Source of the DNA: Clostridium putrefaciens | Lineage (GTDB): Bacteria; Bacillota; Clostridia; Clostridiales; Clostridiaceae | Direction of reading: 5' to 3' | DNA length: 64,000 bases | Assembly (NCBI RefSeq): GCF_900461105.1 | Contig: NZ_UFWZ01000001.1 | Coordinates: forward strand, 1,674,001 to 1,738,000 | In this document: positions 18,991 to 27,609 of the stretch, piece after piece | How the letters are laid out: each line of letters begins with the position of its first letter | How positions within the stretch are numbered: the first letter of the stretch is position 1 | Translations under genes and position numbers: made by a program | Notes under the pieces: model-generated | The model's database searches: none | What the model saw: only the letters and a program-made list of their open reading frames with translations | Told to the model about the DNA's origin: nothing

Positions 18991-19557
18991 TTATCTTATT
19001 ATTTTAATGTTTTTTTCCTCTATGTTTAGAATGGAGCTTAAGTAACTTTTGATTTCCTTATCTTTAGCTGTATCTAAAGAGGATTTAGACTTTTCATCTT
19101 TCGTACCAAGTTCTACCTTTTTAACTTTGTTTACATTTTTATCGTAAACTTTTACTTCTAGACCTTTAATAGAAAACTTTTCTTCATTATTTTCTAAAAA
19201 TACTCCAACTTCAAATTTATCTTCTGGGTATTTGGTTAGTAAGCTTTCTATTATTTTATTTTGTAAATTCTTTTTGAAATTTTCCATGGTAGCGTCCATA
19301 TTTTTATTCTTATATTCTTTTTTATTTTTTTCAAAATCCACTAAATAATTTTCGCTTTTTTCTATGTTCCATGTTAAACTTTCTTTATTTCTATCTGCAA
19401 CTTTAAATATGGGATTTATAACCACAGTCATTAATATTAATCCTAAAACAAACTTTGCATATTTCTTTATAGTGTTATTTGGTAAGATAAGTTCTACAGC
19501 TGTTATAAATAAAACTGTACTACATATGTTTATAATCCAGGTTTTTAGCATGTCCAT
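18991..19557 (-). CDS. spoIIIAF: Stage III sporulation protein AF
   Basis: Two closely spaced N-terminal membrane helices (about 5-22 and 35-50), then a long charged, partly coiled region and a C-terminal domain thought to resemble other ring-building modules. FVLGLILMTVVINPIF is the family mark. Length 188 is normal. It directly follows spoIIIAE (10 nt gap). The conserved membrane core supports the call more than the poorly conserved tail. Confidence 0.9.
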   Translation of the reverse strand: MDMLKTWIINICSTVLFITAVELILPNNTIKKYAKFVLGLILMTVVINPIFKVADRNKESLTWNIEKSENYLVDFEKNKKEYKNKNMDATMENFKKNLQNKIIESLLTKYPEDKFEVGVFLENNEEKFSIKGLEVKVYDKNVNKVKKVELGTKDEKSKSSLDTAKDKEIKSYLSSILNIEEKNIKIIR

Positions 19558-19567
19558 ATAACCACCC

Positions 19568-20770
19568 CTAAACTCCTATAATAGCTTTGCCACTTGATGC
19601 TATTATAGCTATCATTATAAAAAACATTACTGAAATACAAATAACACAAGACATTATAAGTATTATAGAATCACCTATAGAGCTAACGCACTCAACTATT
19701 CTTTTATCGCTTATAGGTTCTATAAATGCAGCTGTTATCTTATATAACATAGCCATTATAAATAACTTAATTATAGGAGTAATTATAATAAATACTATAA
19801 TTACAAGTCCCAAAACACTTACAGCATTTTTTAATAATAAGGAATATCCAGCAACAGTTGCTACTGCATCTGATAAAGCTTTTCCAACTATAGGCACAAA
19901 ATTATCAACTGCAAATTTAGCTGTTTTTGCAGTTACAGCATCTAATGTACTTGATGTGGCTCCTCTTATAGTTATTATGCCTATAAATATGGTCATAATT
20001 ATACCTTGCACCCATAATACAATTTGATTTGAAAGCTTAGCTAACTTAGTTATCTTGTAATCTTCAGATAAGCTATTTACAAACTGTAGTACAAACCCCA
20101 TAAGTATAAATGGGATTATAAAATCCACATAAAATCTTGGTATAACATTTATAGCAATTAATGTTATAGGATCTATAGTTGCAACCTGCGCAACCCCTCC
20201 AACACTTGTTAACAGTAACATTAAAACAGGTATAAGTGCTGCCATAAAGTCTGTTAATTCCTTTATAGTGCCCTTAGCTAAATTTACTGATATTAAAAAG
20301 CTTTTTGATAATATCATTATTAATATTGAATAGCATGCAAAGTAGGCAATGTTTGTTATATTATCATTGGTAAAAGCATCTTGAATATTTTTTAATAATG
20401 CAGTTATTAATGCAATGACTATCACCATAACTAGAAACTTTGATGAACTAACTACTTCTTTAAATGTATAACTAAGAAGCCCTTTTAACACCTCCTTATA
20501 ATTAAGGTTTCCTTTTCCTGTCTTAACATAATTTGATATATAACTTTTAATATCTAAATCATTAGAAACTTCATGATCTAACTTAATATTTTTCATATAT
20601 TCATATAGATTTTCTAAGCCTTTCTCATCCATAACATCAATATTTTTATCTTCTAAATCTTCTATTCCTCCCTTCCCATTAATATCAATCTTTTTAATTT
20701 GTGTTTCTGCCTTGGTTGCGGTGAAACTCATCATTATTATAAATAAAACCATTATTATTAATTTTTTCAT
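19568..20770 (-). CDS. spoIIIAE: Stage III sporulation protein AE
   Basis: Polytopic membrane protein, the largest component of the SpoIIIA complex and a presumed part of the channel. A signal-like N-terminus (cleavage expected near TKAETQ) is followed by about eight hydrophobic segments between residues 105 and 398, including LMLLLTSVGGVAQVATIDPI. Length 400 fits. Spacing to its neighbours is 9-10 nt, so it is co-translated within the operon. Confidence 0.94.
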   Translation of the reverse strand: MKKLIIMVLFIIMMSFTATKAETQIKKIDINGKGGIEDLEDKNIDVMDEKGLENLYEYMKNIKLDHEVSNDLDIKSYISNYVKTGKGNLNYKEVLKGLLSYTFKEVVSSSKFLVMVIVIALITALLKNIQDAFTNDNITNIAYFACYSILIMILSKSFLISVNLAKGTIKELTDFMAALIPVLMLLLTSVGGVAQVATIDPITLIAINVIPRFYVDFIIPFILMGFVLQFVNSLSEDYKITKLAKLSNQIVLWVQGIIMTIFIGIITIRGATSSTLDAVTAKTAKFAVDNFVPIVGKALSDAVATVAGYSLLLKNAVSVLGLVIIVFIIITPIIKLFIMAMLYKITAAFIEPISDKRIVECVSSIGDSIILIMSCVICISVMFFIMIAIIASSGKAIIGV

Positions 20771-20778
20771 ATATACAC

Positions 20779-21162
20779 CTACATAATCTTTAGTATGGCA
20801 TCTAGAACCGCCATCAAAATTGGTATAGCCAAAAATAAAATAAGAATTTTACCTGAAAGTTCTACCTTTGAAGCTATGCTATTAGCACCTGCATCCTTGC
20901 ATATTTCAGAACAAAATGATGCTACATAGGCTATTCCTAGTATTTTCATAACTGTACTTAGATAAACTGCGTCTATGTTGGCCTTTAGGGCTATAGACTG
21001 AAGGAATTGAAATATAAAATTGATTTTACTTAGCAAAAAGAAAATAATTATAACACTAGTGATTAGAGTAATAAATATTGATATATCTTCCCTTTCATCC
21101 TTAAATATAATAAGTAAAAATAATGCTACAAAGGCGAAAGAGGTTATTTTTATTATTTCCAT
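20779..21162 (-). CDS. spoIIIAD: Stage III sporulation protein AD
   Basis: Membrane protein of 127 residues with three to four hydrophobic segments (about 5-18, 28-52, 66-85, 100-122). YLSTVMKILGIAYVASFCSE and DAGANSIASKVELSGK are conserved family stretches. Acts with SpoIIIAC and AE in the mother-cell membrane channel. It ends 8 nt before spoIIIAE begins. Confidence 0.93.
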   Translation of the reverse strand: MEIIKITSFAFVALFLLIIFKDEREDISIFITLITSVIIIFFLLSKINFIFQFLQSIALKANIDAVYLSTVMKILGIAYVASFCSEICKDAGANSIASKVELSGKILILFLAIPILMAVLDAILKIM

Positions 21163-21170
21163 AAAACCAC

Positions 21171-21368
21171 CTAAAATTGAAACATGGTTTTTACAGAATC
21201 AAATAACTTACTTATAAGATTTATTACCATCAAAAGTATTATCACTACCCCTGCTATATTAGCAATAGTAGCTATATCTTCTTTTCCACTAGTTGTAAGA
21301 ACCTTATCTAATATTACTAGCACTATACCGGCACTTCCTATTTTAAATAACAAACTTATGTCTAGCAT
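21171..21368 (-). CDS. spoIIIAC: Stage III sporulation protein AC
   Basis: Tiny protein of 65 residues with two membrane helices (about 9-24 and 36-53). The family pattern GSAGIVLVILDKVLTTSGKE followed by a helix of I/V/L residues is clear. It lies between AB and AD with 8-14 nt gaps, as in all spore formers. Confidence 0.95.
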   Translation of the reverse strand: MLDISLLFKIGSAGIVLVILDKVLTTSGKEDIATIANIAGVVIILLMVINLISKLFDSVKTMFQF

Positions 21369-21381
21369 GTCCTTTCCTCCT

Positions 21382-21915
21382 TTATATTAAGAAAATAACT
21401 GTCATTAGACCTATGGAGATACCAAGATACCTATATACTTTCATATCCTTTTTACTTTTTTCTAAAGCAATTTCAATTTGATCTTGGAGGTTTTTTAATG
21501 TAATTGAAAATATACTCATATGGGACTCAATGTCAGACTCTCCAATCCCCTTGGCTAGGTCTAAAATTATATTTCTGTCTTCTTCATTAATATTTAAGGA
21601 TTTCTTATGTTTTTCTAAATTATTTTGAAAACTCTCATAGACGTCTTTAACTTTGTTTTCTTTTAAGTCAGTTGCTACATCTTTAAATAAATCTTTAAAT
21701 CCATATTTTCCTTTTTTAGATATACTTAAAATCGCTTCTGGAAGTGGTGTATGTGTATAAAAAATTTCGTTTTGAAGATGATTTAATGCTCTTTCTAATT
21801 CTTTTAGTTCCAAAACCCTTTTTCTGAGGGACTCTGCATACACGAATCCCGCCAAGGAACAAGAAATAATTATCATAAGAAACCCCAAATATTTAACCAT
21901 AGTTTTTTTCTCCAT
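21382..21915 (-). CDS. spoIIIAB: Stage III sporulation protein AB
   Basis: Membrane-anchored helical protein with a helix at each end (about 8-26 and 163-177); its fold resembles GspF cytoplasmic domains of type II secretion, fitting the idea that the AA ATPase works on it. LKELERALNHLQNEIFYTHTPLPEA is the family hallmark (read in two parts). Its start overlaps the end of spoIIIAA by 23 nt, indicating coupling. Confidence 0.93.
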   Translation of the reverse strand: MEKKTMVKYLGFLMIIISCSLAGFVYAESLRKRVLELKELERALNHLQNEIFYTHTPLPEAILSISKKGKYGFKDLFKDVATDLKENKVKDVYESFQNNLEKHKKSLNINEEDRNIILDLAKGIGESDIESHMSIFSITLKNLQDQIEIALEKSKKDMKVYRYLGISIGLMTVIFLI

Positions 21916-22822
21916 AAATCACTTTTTTATCTTTAAAGTCATATATATAGTCTATGGTTCCAACTCCATTTCTATTACTTAATACAACAGCTCTTCTAAA
22001 AACTTCTTCTTCTAATATATCTTTGAATACTGATCTCTTTTTCATATCTTCAATACCACTTCCATGAATAGTAGTAATAATATTAACACCTGAATTCATT
22101 GCAAGTAGGATACTTTCCATATCTTTTAAAGATCCAATTTCGTCAGAAATTATTACTTCAGGACCCATTGATCTAATTGCCATTATTATTCCATAACTTT
22201 TCATGCAATTGTCATAAACATCCGTTCTAATGCCCACATTTAACTGTGGAACGCCTTCAAAGCAAGCTGCAATTTCACTTCGCTCATCAATTATAACTAC
22301 CTTTTTACCTTTTAGTCCTTTATTTATATCACCATCTGATATACTTCTTGTAATATCTCTTAATATAGTAGTTTTGCCACACTTTGGTGGTGAAATAATT
22401 ATAGTGTTAAGTATCTTACCTCTTTCTATTACATAAGGTAGTATATTTAACCCACATCCCCTCACTTCTTTACATATCCTTATATTTAAAGAAGAAATAG
22501 TTCTTATTGTTTTAATTCCTTCTTTTTCTTGAACACAGTCCCCTGCTATTCCAACTCTATGACCACCCTTTATTGTTATATATCCTTGCCTTATCTCTTC
22601 TTCAAAAGCGTATAAAGAATAATTGCTTATTCTTTGAAGTATAGTTTTTATATCATTTTTAGTAACTAAGTATGGTTTTATTATTTCATCTTGATTTATT
22701 TGGATTATAAGTGGTCTGTTTGTTCTTAATCTAATTTCTTGAATGCAATTAAAATCTTTAATTTCTTCTAGTTTTAATATAATCTCTTTAGGTAAAATGT
22801 TTATAATCTCATTTGTATTCAT
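21893..22822 (-). CDS. spoIIIAA: Stage III sporulation protein AA, secretion-type ATPase
   Basis: ATPase related to type II/IV secretion motors that powers the SpoIIIA channel. It has Walker A PPKCGKTTILRD (about 155-166 of the 309-residue form), KVVIIDERSEIAA, and a Walker B-type VIISDEIGS. I prefer the ATG at 22822 with AGAGG 7 nt upstream; a GTG 13 codons earlier overlaps a GGAGG motif and has no room for ribosome binding. It is first in the operon; a sigma-E-like promoter ends just before the upstream GGAGG. Confidence 0.94.
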   Translation of the reverse strand: MNTNEIINILPKEIILKLEEIKDFNCIQEIRLRTNRPLIIQINQDEIIKPYLVTKNDIKTILQRISNYSLYAFEEEIRQGYITIKGGHRVGIAGDCVQEKEGIKTIRTISSLNIRICKEVRGCGLNILPYVIERGKILNTIIISPPKCGKTTILRDITRSISDGDINKGLKGKKVVIIDERSEIAACFEGVPQLNVGIRTDVYDNCMKSYGIIMAIRSMGPEVIISDEIGSLKDMESILLAMNSGVNIITTIHGSGIEDMKKRSVFKDILEEEVFRRAVVLSNRNGVGTIDYIYDFKDKKVIYGEKNYG

Positions 22823-22865
22823 AACATTCCTCTTTCTATTTTTTTTATTAAGGTTATTCACCTCC

Positions 22866-22894
22866 TTGTATACTTAATTTTTATTTATATATAC
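22866..22894 (-). promoter_or_regulatory. Possible sigma-E promoter of the spoIIIA operon
   Basis: On the minus strand GTATATAT, 13 nt, then GTATACAA approximates the sigma-E pattern (ATATT, N14, CATACAMT). Transcription would start inside the following GGAGGTG, so the message would lose that site and use the AGAGG site before the ATG at 22822. The match is partial. Confidence 0.38.
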
Positions 22895-22912
22895 TGATAA
22901 TTATTACAAAAA

Positions 22913-22945
22913 TAAAAAAAAACCTAAGATTAATCTTAGGTTTTT
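22913..22945 (-). terminator. Terminator after the CD1247-type gene
   Basis: AACCTAAGATTAATCTTAGGTT is a near-perfect palindrome giving an 8-10 bp stem, followed on the minus strand by a T10 run. It separates the zinc-ribbon gene from the spoIIIA operon. Confidence 0.9.
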
Positions 22946-22991
22946 CTAATTTACTATTTAATTTGTTAGACTATATGTAAAAATATTTATT

Positions 22992-23396
22992 TTAATCTTC
23001 GCTTTTTGTTGGTTCTAAATATTTTTCTTCTAGTCTCATAGTCTTATTGCAATTCGGACATTTTATCTTAGAGTCACTTTTGAATAGTTGTTCTTCTATA
23101 AACAGTACCTCGCCACAAAACGGACAAGAACTCTCAACATAATCTTCTTCCTCATGCTCATACTCTAAAGGTCCTATAACATCTTCATAATCTTCTAATG
23201 GTGAATCCATAAAATCTAGTCTTCTTTCAATATATTCCGCATATTCAGTTAGTTCTACCATGTCTTTTTCCATGCTAGTAACCTTTTCCACTAAATCCAA
23301 AATAACTTCAAGAGCCTTATCTAATTTTCCCTCTAGTGATTTAGATGATTCTAGTTCACTTTTAATACTCTTTATATCTTTTATAATATCGCTCAT
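22992..23396 (-). CDS. CD1247-type coiled-coil zinc-ribbon protein
   Basis: Conserved clostridial protein of unknown function. Residues 1-60 form a predicted helix or coiled coil (SIKSELESSKSLEGKLDKAL), the middle is highly acidic (EYEHEEEDYVE), and residues 90-122 contain two CPxC pairs (CPFCGEVLF and CPNCNKTM), a zinc ribbon. Similar proteins are annotated by their CD1247 N-terminal domain. It sits between efp and spoIIIAA, its usual neighbourhood, which hints at a role in sporulation or translation but proves none. Confidence 0.82.
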   Translation of the reverse strand: MSDIIKDIKSIKSELESSKSLEGKLDKALEVILDLVEKVTSMEKDMVELTEYAEYIERRLDFMDSPLEDYEDVIGPLEYEHEEEDYVESSCPFCGEVLFIEEQLFKSDSKIKCPNCNKTMRLEEKYLEPTKSED

Positions 23397-23439
23397 AGAT
23401 ACACATCCCTTTCTAAAATAAAAGGTTTAATACTATGTT

Positions 23440-23997
23440 TTAAACTCTTTCCATGTAGTCACCATTTCTAGTGTCTATTCTGATTACGTCTCCCTCATTT
23501 ACAAAAAGTGGAACGTTAATTACAGCACCAGTTTCAACTGTAGCTGGCTTTAATGTATTAGTTGCAGTATTTCCTTTTACTGATGGCTCTGTGTGAGTTA
23601 TTGCTAGCTCAACAAAGTTAGGAGCCTCAACAGAGAATGCTTCATCCTTATAAAACTTTATTATAGCAAACATATTCTCTTTTAAATATTTTATAGCTGT
23701 TTCAACAATTTCTAAGTTTAATGGAATTTGCTCAAAAGTTTCTTGATCCATGAAATAATATAATTCTCCATCAGAATATAAATATTGCATTTCTTTTCTT
23801 TCAATTACAGCTTCTTGTAATTTTAAAGTTGGGTTAAAAGTTGTATCAGTAACTCCCCCTGATATTACATTTCTAAGCTTTGTTCTTACAAAAGCTGCTC
23901 CCTTACCTGGCTTAACGTGTAAAAAGTCTATTACTGTAAATACTTGTCCATCTAATTCAAAAGTATTACCTTTTCTTAAGTCTCCTGCTGATATCAT
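23440..23997 (-). CDS. efp: Elongation factor P
   Basis: Rescues ribosomes stalled on consecutive prolines. [19 protein letters not shown] opens the KOW-like domain; [16 protein letters not shown] carries the loop lysine near residue 32 that is modified in many bacteria; two OB domains follow, ending in [16 protein letters not shown] chose ATG 23997 with GGAGGG 8 nt upstream; a TTG five codons earlier overlaps that site. Length 185 is standard. It follows aroQ closely and shares its promoter. Confidence 0.97.
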   Translation of the reverse strand: MISAGDLRKGNTFELDGQVFTVIDFLHVKPGKGAAFVRTKLRNVISGGVTDTTFNPTLKLQEAVIERKEMQYLYSDGELYYFMDQETFEQIPLNLEIVETAIKYLKENMFAIIKFYKDEAFSVEAPNFVELAITHTEPSVKGNTATNTLKPATVETGAVINVPLFVNEGDVIRIDTRNGDYMERV

Positions 23998-24045
23998 TAA
24001 GTATCCCTCCAAAAATCTTTTAGATTAATTTATATTACAACCTTT

Positions 24046-24501
24046 TCAGGCAAATATATTGTTTTTATGTATGTCTTTATACTCGTTTAATAAAAATTCT
24101 ATGGCTAAAATATAACCCTTCCATCCAAGTCCACTTATTACACCTATTGCTGCATTTGCAGTAACACTTATTTTCCTAAAGTCTTCCCTTTTATAAATAT
24201 TGCTAAGGTGGACTTCTATTGAAGGTATGCTTATTCCCTTTAATGCATCTAATATAGCAATGCTGTAATGAGAATATGCTGCTGGGTTTATTACTATAGC
24301 ATCATATTTTTCGTCAGCTTCTCCTATGACACTTATAATTTCCCCTTCATCATTGCTTTGAAAAAAGTAAATTTCAGCTTGATTCTTAAAATAATTAGTT
24401 ATCTTTTTATTTATTTCATCTAAGCTTAAATCACCATAAATGTTCACTTCTCTCTTACCTAGCCTATTAAGATTTGGTCCATTAACAACAAATATCTTCA
24501 T
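24046..24501 (-). CDS. aroQ: Type II 3-dehydroquinate dehydratase
   Basis: Third step of the shikimate pathway, dehydrating 3-dehydroquinate to 3-dehydroshikimate. GPNLNRLGKRE, QSNDEGEII, INPAAYSHYSIAI (active-site His near 79) and EVHLSNIYKREDFR (His near 99) are all present. Length 151 is normal. It is transcribed with efp and lies downstream of aroK with its own promoter between them. Confidence 0.97.
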   Translation of the reverse strand: MKIFVVNGPNLNRLGKREVNIYGDLSLDEINKKITNYFKNQAEIYFFQSNDEGEIISVIGEADEKYDAIVINPAAYSHYSIAILDALKGISIPSIEVHLSNIYKREDFRKISVTANAAIGVISGLGWKGYILAIEFLLNEYKDIHKNNIFA

Positions 24502-24526
24502 TTACCTCACCTATTAAACCTATTAG

Positions 24527-24555
24527 ATTTTAAACTAATTTTCGAAAAAAATCAA
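24527..24555 (-). promoter_or_regulatory. Sigma-A promoter before aroQ-efp
   Basis: TTGATT, a 17-nt spacer and TAAAAT on the minus strand, starting about 25 nt before the aroQ ATG. This makes aroQ-efp partly independent of the pilus/aroK operon upstream. I see no terminator in the 123-nt gap, so read-through from aroK is also possible. Confidence 0.62.
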
Positions 24556-24624
24556 CCTTTAGCATGACTATTATTTGAAAATAATATATAATCCACATTA
24601 ATATTTTACCCTTAAGTTTATATA

Positions 24625-25146
24625 TTATGATAAATTCATCTCAAATAGTTTAATTTTATTTATAACCTCATTTATTATATCATATTTATTTTTACTTTCA
24701 CAATCTATTATTATAGTTGCTTTTTTGTATATATGAATTCTATCTTTACATAAGACCTGTAATTCCGATTTTATATTGTCTTTAGAAATCAGTGGTCGTT
24801 TATTATCCTTTTTAATTCTTTCTACTAATTCATCAATTGGTGTATCTAAAAAGATTGTTAATCCTAATGAATTTAATTTTTCTATATTATTATTATATAT
24901 TGGTAATCCTCCGCCTGTGGATATTATAATATTAGATTTATCTTCAAACTCTTTTAATATACCTTTTTCTAGGTCTCTAAAATATAATTCTCCTTTTTCT
25001 TTAAATATATTAGTAATATGATTTTTTTCCTTAGACTCTATATATTTATCAGTATCTATAAACTGCCATTCTTTTTTCTTACTAATTGCCTCTCCTATAG
25101 TAGTCTTTCCAGCACCAGGCATACCTACAAATATTAATTTGTTCAT
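24625..25146 (-). CDS. aroK: Shikimate kinase
   Basis: Phosphorylates shikimate at the 3-OH with ATP. Walker A GMPGAGKTTIG at 8-18, shikimate-binding DTDKYIE near 32, GELYFRDLE with its Arg, STGGGLPIY near 80 and the lid NKRPLIS near 115 are in place. Length 173 is typical. It starts 24 nt after the last pilus gene with AAGGAG upstream, so it is the tail gene of the type IV pilus operon. Confidence 0.96.
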   Translation of the reverse strand: MNKLIFVGMPGAGKTTIGEAISKKKEWQFIDTDKYIESKEKNHITNIFKEKGELYFRDLEKGILKEFEDKSNIIISTGGGLPIYNNNIEKLNSLGLTIFLDTPIDELVERIKKDNKRPLISKDNIKSELQVLCKDRIHIYKKATIIIDCESKNKYDIINEVINKIKLFEMNLS

Positions 25147-25170
25147 TTGACTTTCTCCTTAAATTTCCTC

Positions 25171-25551
25171 TTATAGTTTAATAATTAGATACCCTTTTAC
25201 AAAATCATCCTCCTTAGATAGAATACTCACCTCTTCAATATTAACATATCTTTTTTCTAGTTCTAATAAATAATTTAAAAATTTATTTGTATCAGATGTA
25301 AAATTTACAAATATATTTATATTATCTTTGCTATATTCTATTTTTTCAATTTCAAAACCTAGTTCTTCATGAAAAATTAATATATTCGATATGGTATTTT
25401 CATCTATTTCATTGAACACGGGCAACGCTTCTTCATTTACTACCTCAGTATTAGAATTTCCTAGTGAGTATTTATTTAATAAATAAAATATTTCACCTAA
25501 AGATATAGTTATTAATATTATTATAATTATCTTTTTAATATTATTTTTCAT
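25171..25551 (-). CDS. PilO-like type IV pilus protein
   Basis: Protein of 126 residues with one N-terminal membrane helix (about 7-24) and a periplasm-side-type domain ending in a short beta region (FVKGYLIIKL). Sequence similarity alone would not name it. The small size, the bitopic topology and the position directly after PilM- and PilN-like genes identify it as the PilO position of the inner-membrane alignment complex. The central FVNFTSDTNKFLNYLLELEK resembles the PilO/GspM ferredoxin-like core in layout. Confidence 0.6.
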   Translation of the reverse strand: MKNNIKKIIIIILITISLGEIFYLLNKYSLGNSNTEVVNEEALPVFNEIDENTISNILIFHEELGFEIEKIEYSKDNINIFVNFTSDTNKFLNYLLELEKRYVNIEEVSILSKEDDFVKGYLIIKL

Positions 25552-25555
25552 ACAA

Positions 25556-26017
25556 TCACCTTAAATAAGACAGTTTAACATTGAAACTGTATTTATCTTC
25601 TAAATCTTTTACATATTCCATGCTCTTCACCTTTACATATTTATTTTTATTATAGTAATTTATAAATTTATCTATATCTTTATTATTATAAAAGGTTATT
25701 TTTGAACTTACATTGTCTTTAGTAATTAAAATACTATCAATATTAAACATATTTCCTTCAAACTCAAATAAGTTATCTAAAATATCATGTATACTTTTTG
25801 AATTTACAGTACCCTTATTAGAATCTTCGTAAACTATTTCGACTTGTTCATTAGAACTTACTACTTTATTGTAATCCATTATTAGAATACCTATTAATAT
25901 CATAATAGCTAAAAGAAGGATTATATAATTATTGTAAGACATTGATTTTTCTTTTTCTTTGATATCTATATAGCTAGATGGAAGATACCTATATTGATTT
26001 TTATATTTAATTAACAT
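25556..26017 (-). CDS. PilN-like type IV pilus assembly protein
   Basis: Bitopic protein of 153 residues: a short cytoplasmic stretch containing YRYLPSSYID, a membrane helix (about 30-48, NYIILLLAIMILIGILI) and an outer domain. PilN proteins have a short N-terminal tail that binds PilM, and LPSSY-type motifs occur there (INLLP in proteobacteria). I chose ATG 26017 with GAGGA 7 nt upstream; a TTG 15 nt earlier overlaps that site. It overlaps the pilM-like gene by 11 nt. Confidence 0.62.
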   Translation of the reverse strand: MLIKYKNQYRYLPSSYIDIKEKEKSMSYNNYIILLLAIMILIGILIMDYNKVVSSNEQVEIVYEDSNKGTVNSKSIHDILDNLFEFEGNMFNIDSILITKDNVSSKITFYNNKDIDKFINYYNKNKYVKVKSMEYVKDLEDKYSFNVKLSYLR

Positions 26018-26714
26018 AAAATAGTTCCTCAATTTTTATGTTAAAATTTTTAATTTTGTAATTCATAATGTACTTTTTATCTAAACTTAAGTTTATTAAA
26101 TATATATTATTATCTATAGATAAACTTAAATGTTCTAATGACTTAGTAATAATTTTAAAAGATTCTTCACATAGCTCATTAATATCTTTTTTATCTTTTT
26201 CTTTATTAATACTACAAAAAACTATGTTGCCATACTTTAAAATTATAGAATATAGATTTTCTTTTACTAAAGCCATTACGATACCCTCTTTCACCTTGGT
26301 CTTATTTTTTATATATATTATTAAAGCTTCTTGAATTGGTATAACTTTTAATGCCTTGCAACTTGAAAAATATCTATCAATAATTTCATACTTATCTGTA
26401 TTTATGCACTTAACACTTGTGACTAAAGTTTTATTACTAGATTTTATAACTTCATAATCAAAAAGGATATCGTCTTTTTTAAATAAAAGATTTACTTCTC
26501 TCTCTATATTATTTTTTAATGATCTATTGTTCATCCTAGGTAAATCTAATCTTAGATTATATATTTCTTCTCCTTCTAAAATAATATTTAGTTTTTTATT
26601 TTTAAAATATATAAAATCTATATCATCATATTGAAACTTTTCATAGCACTTTTTCTTCTTATCATAAGTATAAATTTCTCTTCCCATAATCATGTAAATA
26701 TTATTTAAATTCAC
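26007..26714 (-). CDS. PilM-like cytoplasmic pilus protein
   Basis: Soluble protein of 235 residues with no membrane helix, found where PilM belongs: after the prepilins and before the PilN/PilO pair. PilM is an actin-like protein that binds the PilN tail. The fragments LRLDLPRMNNRSLKNNIE and LFKKDDILFDYEVI resemble the PilM inner core (where the protein is usually about 350 residues), so this is a short, diverged version. The start is GTG with GGAGG 7 nt upstream, overlapping the previous stop as GTGA. Confidence 0.58.
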   Translation of the reverse strand: MNLNNIYMIMGREIYTYDKKKKCYEKFQYDDIDFIYFKNKKLNIILEGEEIYNLRLDLPRMNNRSLKNNIEREVNLLFKKDDILFDYEVIKSSNKTLVTSVKCINTDKYEIIDRYFSSCKALKVIPIQEALIIYIKNKTKVKEGIVMALVKENLYSIILKYGNIVFCSINKEKDKKDINELCEESFKIITKSLEHLSLSIDNNIYLINLSLDKKYIMNYKIKNFNIKIEELFYVN

Positions 26715-27169
26715 TTTTGATCCTCCTGTTTACACCGTATAATCTTAACTTTATTCTCATTTATCCTACATTTATAGTTTTTATTGTAGTTTATAACACT
26801 AGGCTCTTTAATATCTAGGTCCATACATTCTGTCAATCTATTGTATTTTATACTACAGTTTTCATAAGTTATACTAGGACTAACACTTTTTAAAAGTTGT
26901 GCTTCACTTATCTCCTCTTCATTATTTTCACTTATATATTTATCTAAATAACTTTGCAATTGAAAACTCAATTTTGTTAAAAGGACTTCCTTTGTTCTGT
27001 TATTTTCTCTAAAAACAGCTTTATTTATTAAACTATTAGTATCTATCCGTTTTTTTAAGATACTTAAAGTGAAGCTGCTAATTGTAAATACCATAATCAT
27101 AGTAATTAATGTTCCTAAAAGTATATTACCTTTTTTAGATTTCTTTATATTTTTATAATAGGTAAGCAT
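26711..27169 (-). CDS. Prepilin-like protein lacking Glu+5 (PilX/GspK-like)
   Basis: Class III signal peptide KKSKKG followed by NILLGTLITMIMVFTISSF: a short positive leader, cleavage after Gly, then a hydrophobic helix. Position +5 of the mature protein is Gly instead of the usual Glu. Glu+5 is normally needed to enter a growing pilus behind another subunit, and tip pseudopilins such as GspK lack it. The 152-residue protein may thus be the tip or initiating subunit. It overlaps the previous gene by 25 nt and the pilM-like gene by 4 nt. Confidence 0.68.
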   Translation of the reverse strand: MLTYYKNIKKSKKGNILLGTLITMIMVFTISSFTLSILKKRIDTNSLINKAVFRENNRTKEVLLTKLSFQLQSYLDKYISENNEEEISEAQLLKSVSPSITYENCSIKYNRLTECMDLDIKEPSVINYNKNYKCRINENKVKIIRCKQEDQK

Positions 27170-27606
27170 CTTTCTATAATTTCTCCTTCCATTAAAACTA
27201 TCTTAATAAAGATTAAATCACCCTTTTGTTCTACATAAAATTCCTTTACATTTTTAATAATATTATTAGATGTTTGAACACTATTATTTATTTTAATAAT
27301 AGATACCACTCTATTTTCTTTGGTTTTAGTTATTTCTTTTTCTATTGGATTATCCTTTTTAATTTCTTTTAATATTATAGAGTTATTCTTAATTTGTACT
27401 GTATACCTACCTTTATCTAACTCCCTCTCTATTATATCTACAGCCTGCTTTAAATAAATACAATTAACATAATCTTTGTTATCTTTTTGGTTATCTTTAA
27501 TACACATTAATATTAATATAAAAAGAATTGATGCTATAGTCATAGATATTGCAAAAGAAATAATAAACTCTAAAATAGTAAACCCCTTTTTCTTACCTTT
27601 ATTCAT
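27145..27606 (-). CDS. Minor prepilin (ComGF/PilW-like)
   Basis: Leader MNKGKKKG, then FTILEFIISFAISMTIASIL, with Glu at +5 and a continuous membrane helix: a classic type IV prepilin N-terminus. The rest (153 residues in all) is rich in K, I and N and ends GEIIERCLPIIKI. I cannot assign it to a particular minor pilin. It lies 3 nt after its upstream neighbour and overlaps the next gene, so translation is coupled. Confidence 0.78.
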   Translation of the reverse strand: MNKGKKKGFTILEFIISFAISMTIASILFILILMCIKDNQKDNKDYVNCIYLKQAVDIIERELDKGRYTVQIKNNSIILKEIKKDNPIEKEITKTKENRVVSIIKINNSVQTSNNIIKNVKEFYVEQKGDLIFIKIVLMEGEIIERCLPIIKI

Positions 27607-27609
27607 ATA

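Noticed and set aside
25830-25850. 0A-like box inside the pilN-like gene
   Set aside because: TTTCGAC lacks the final bases of the box and lies inside a coding region away from any promoter.
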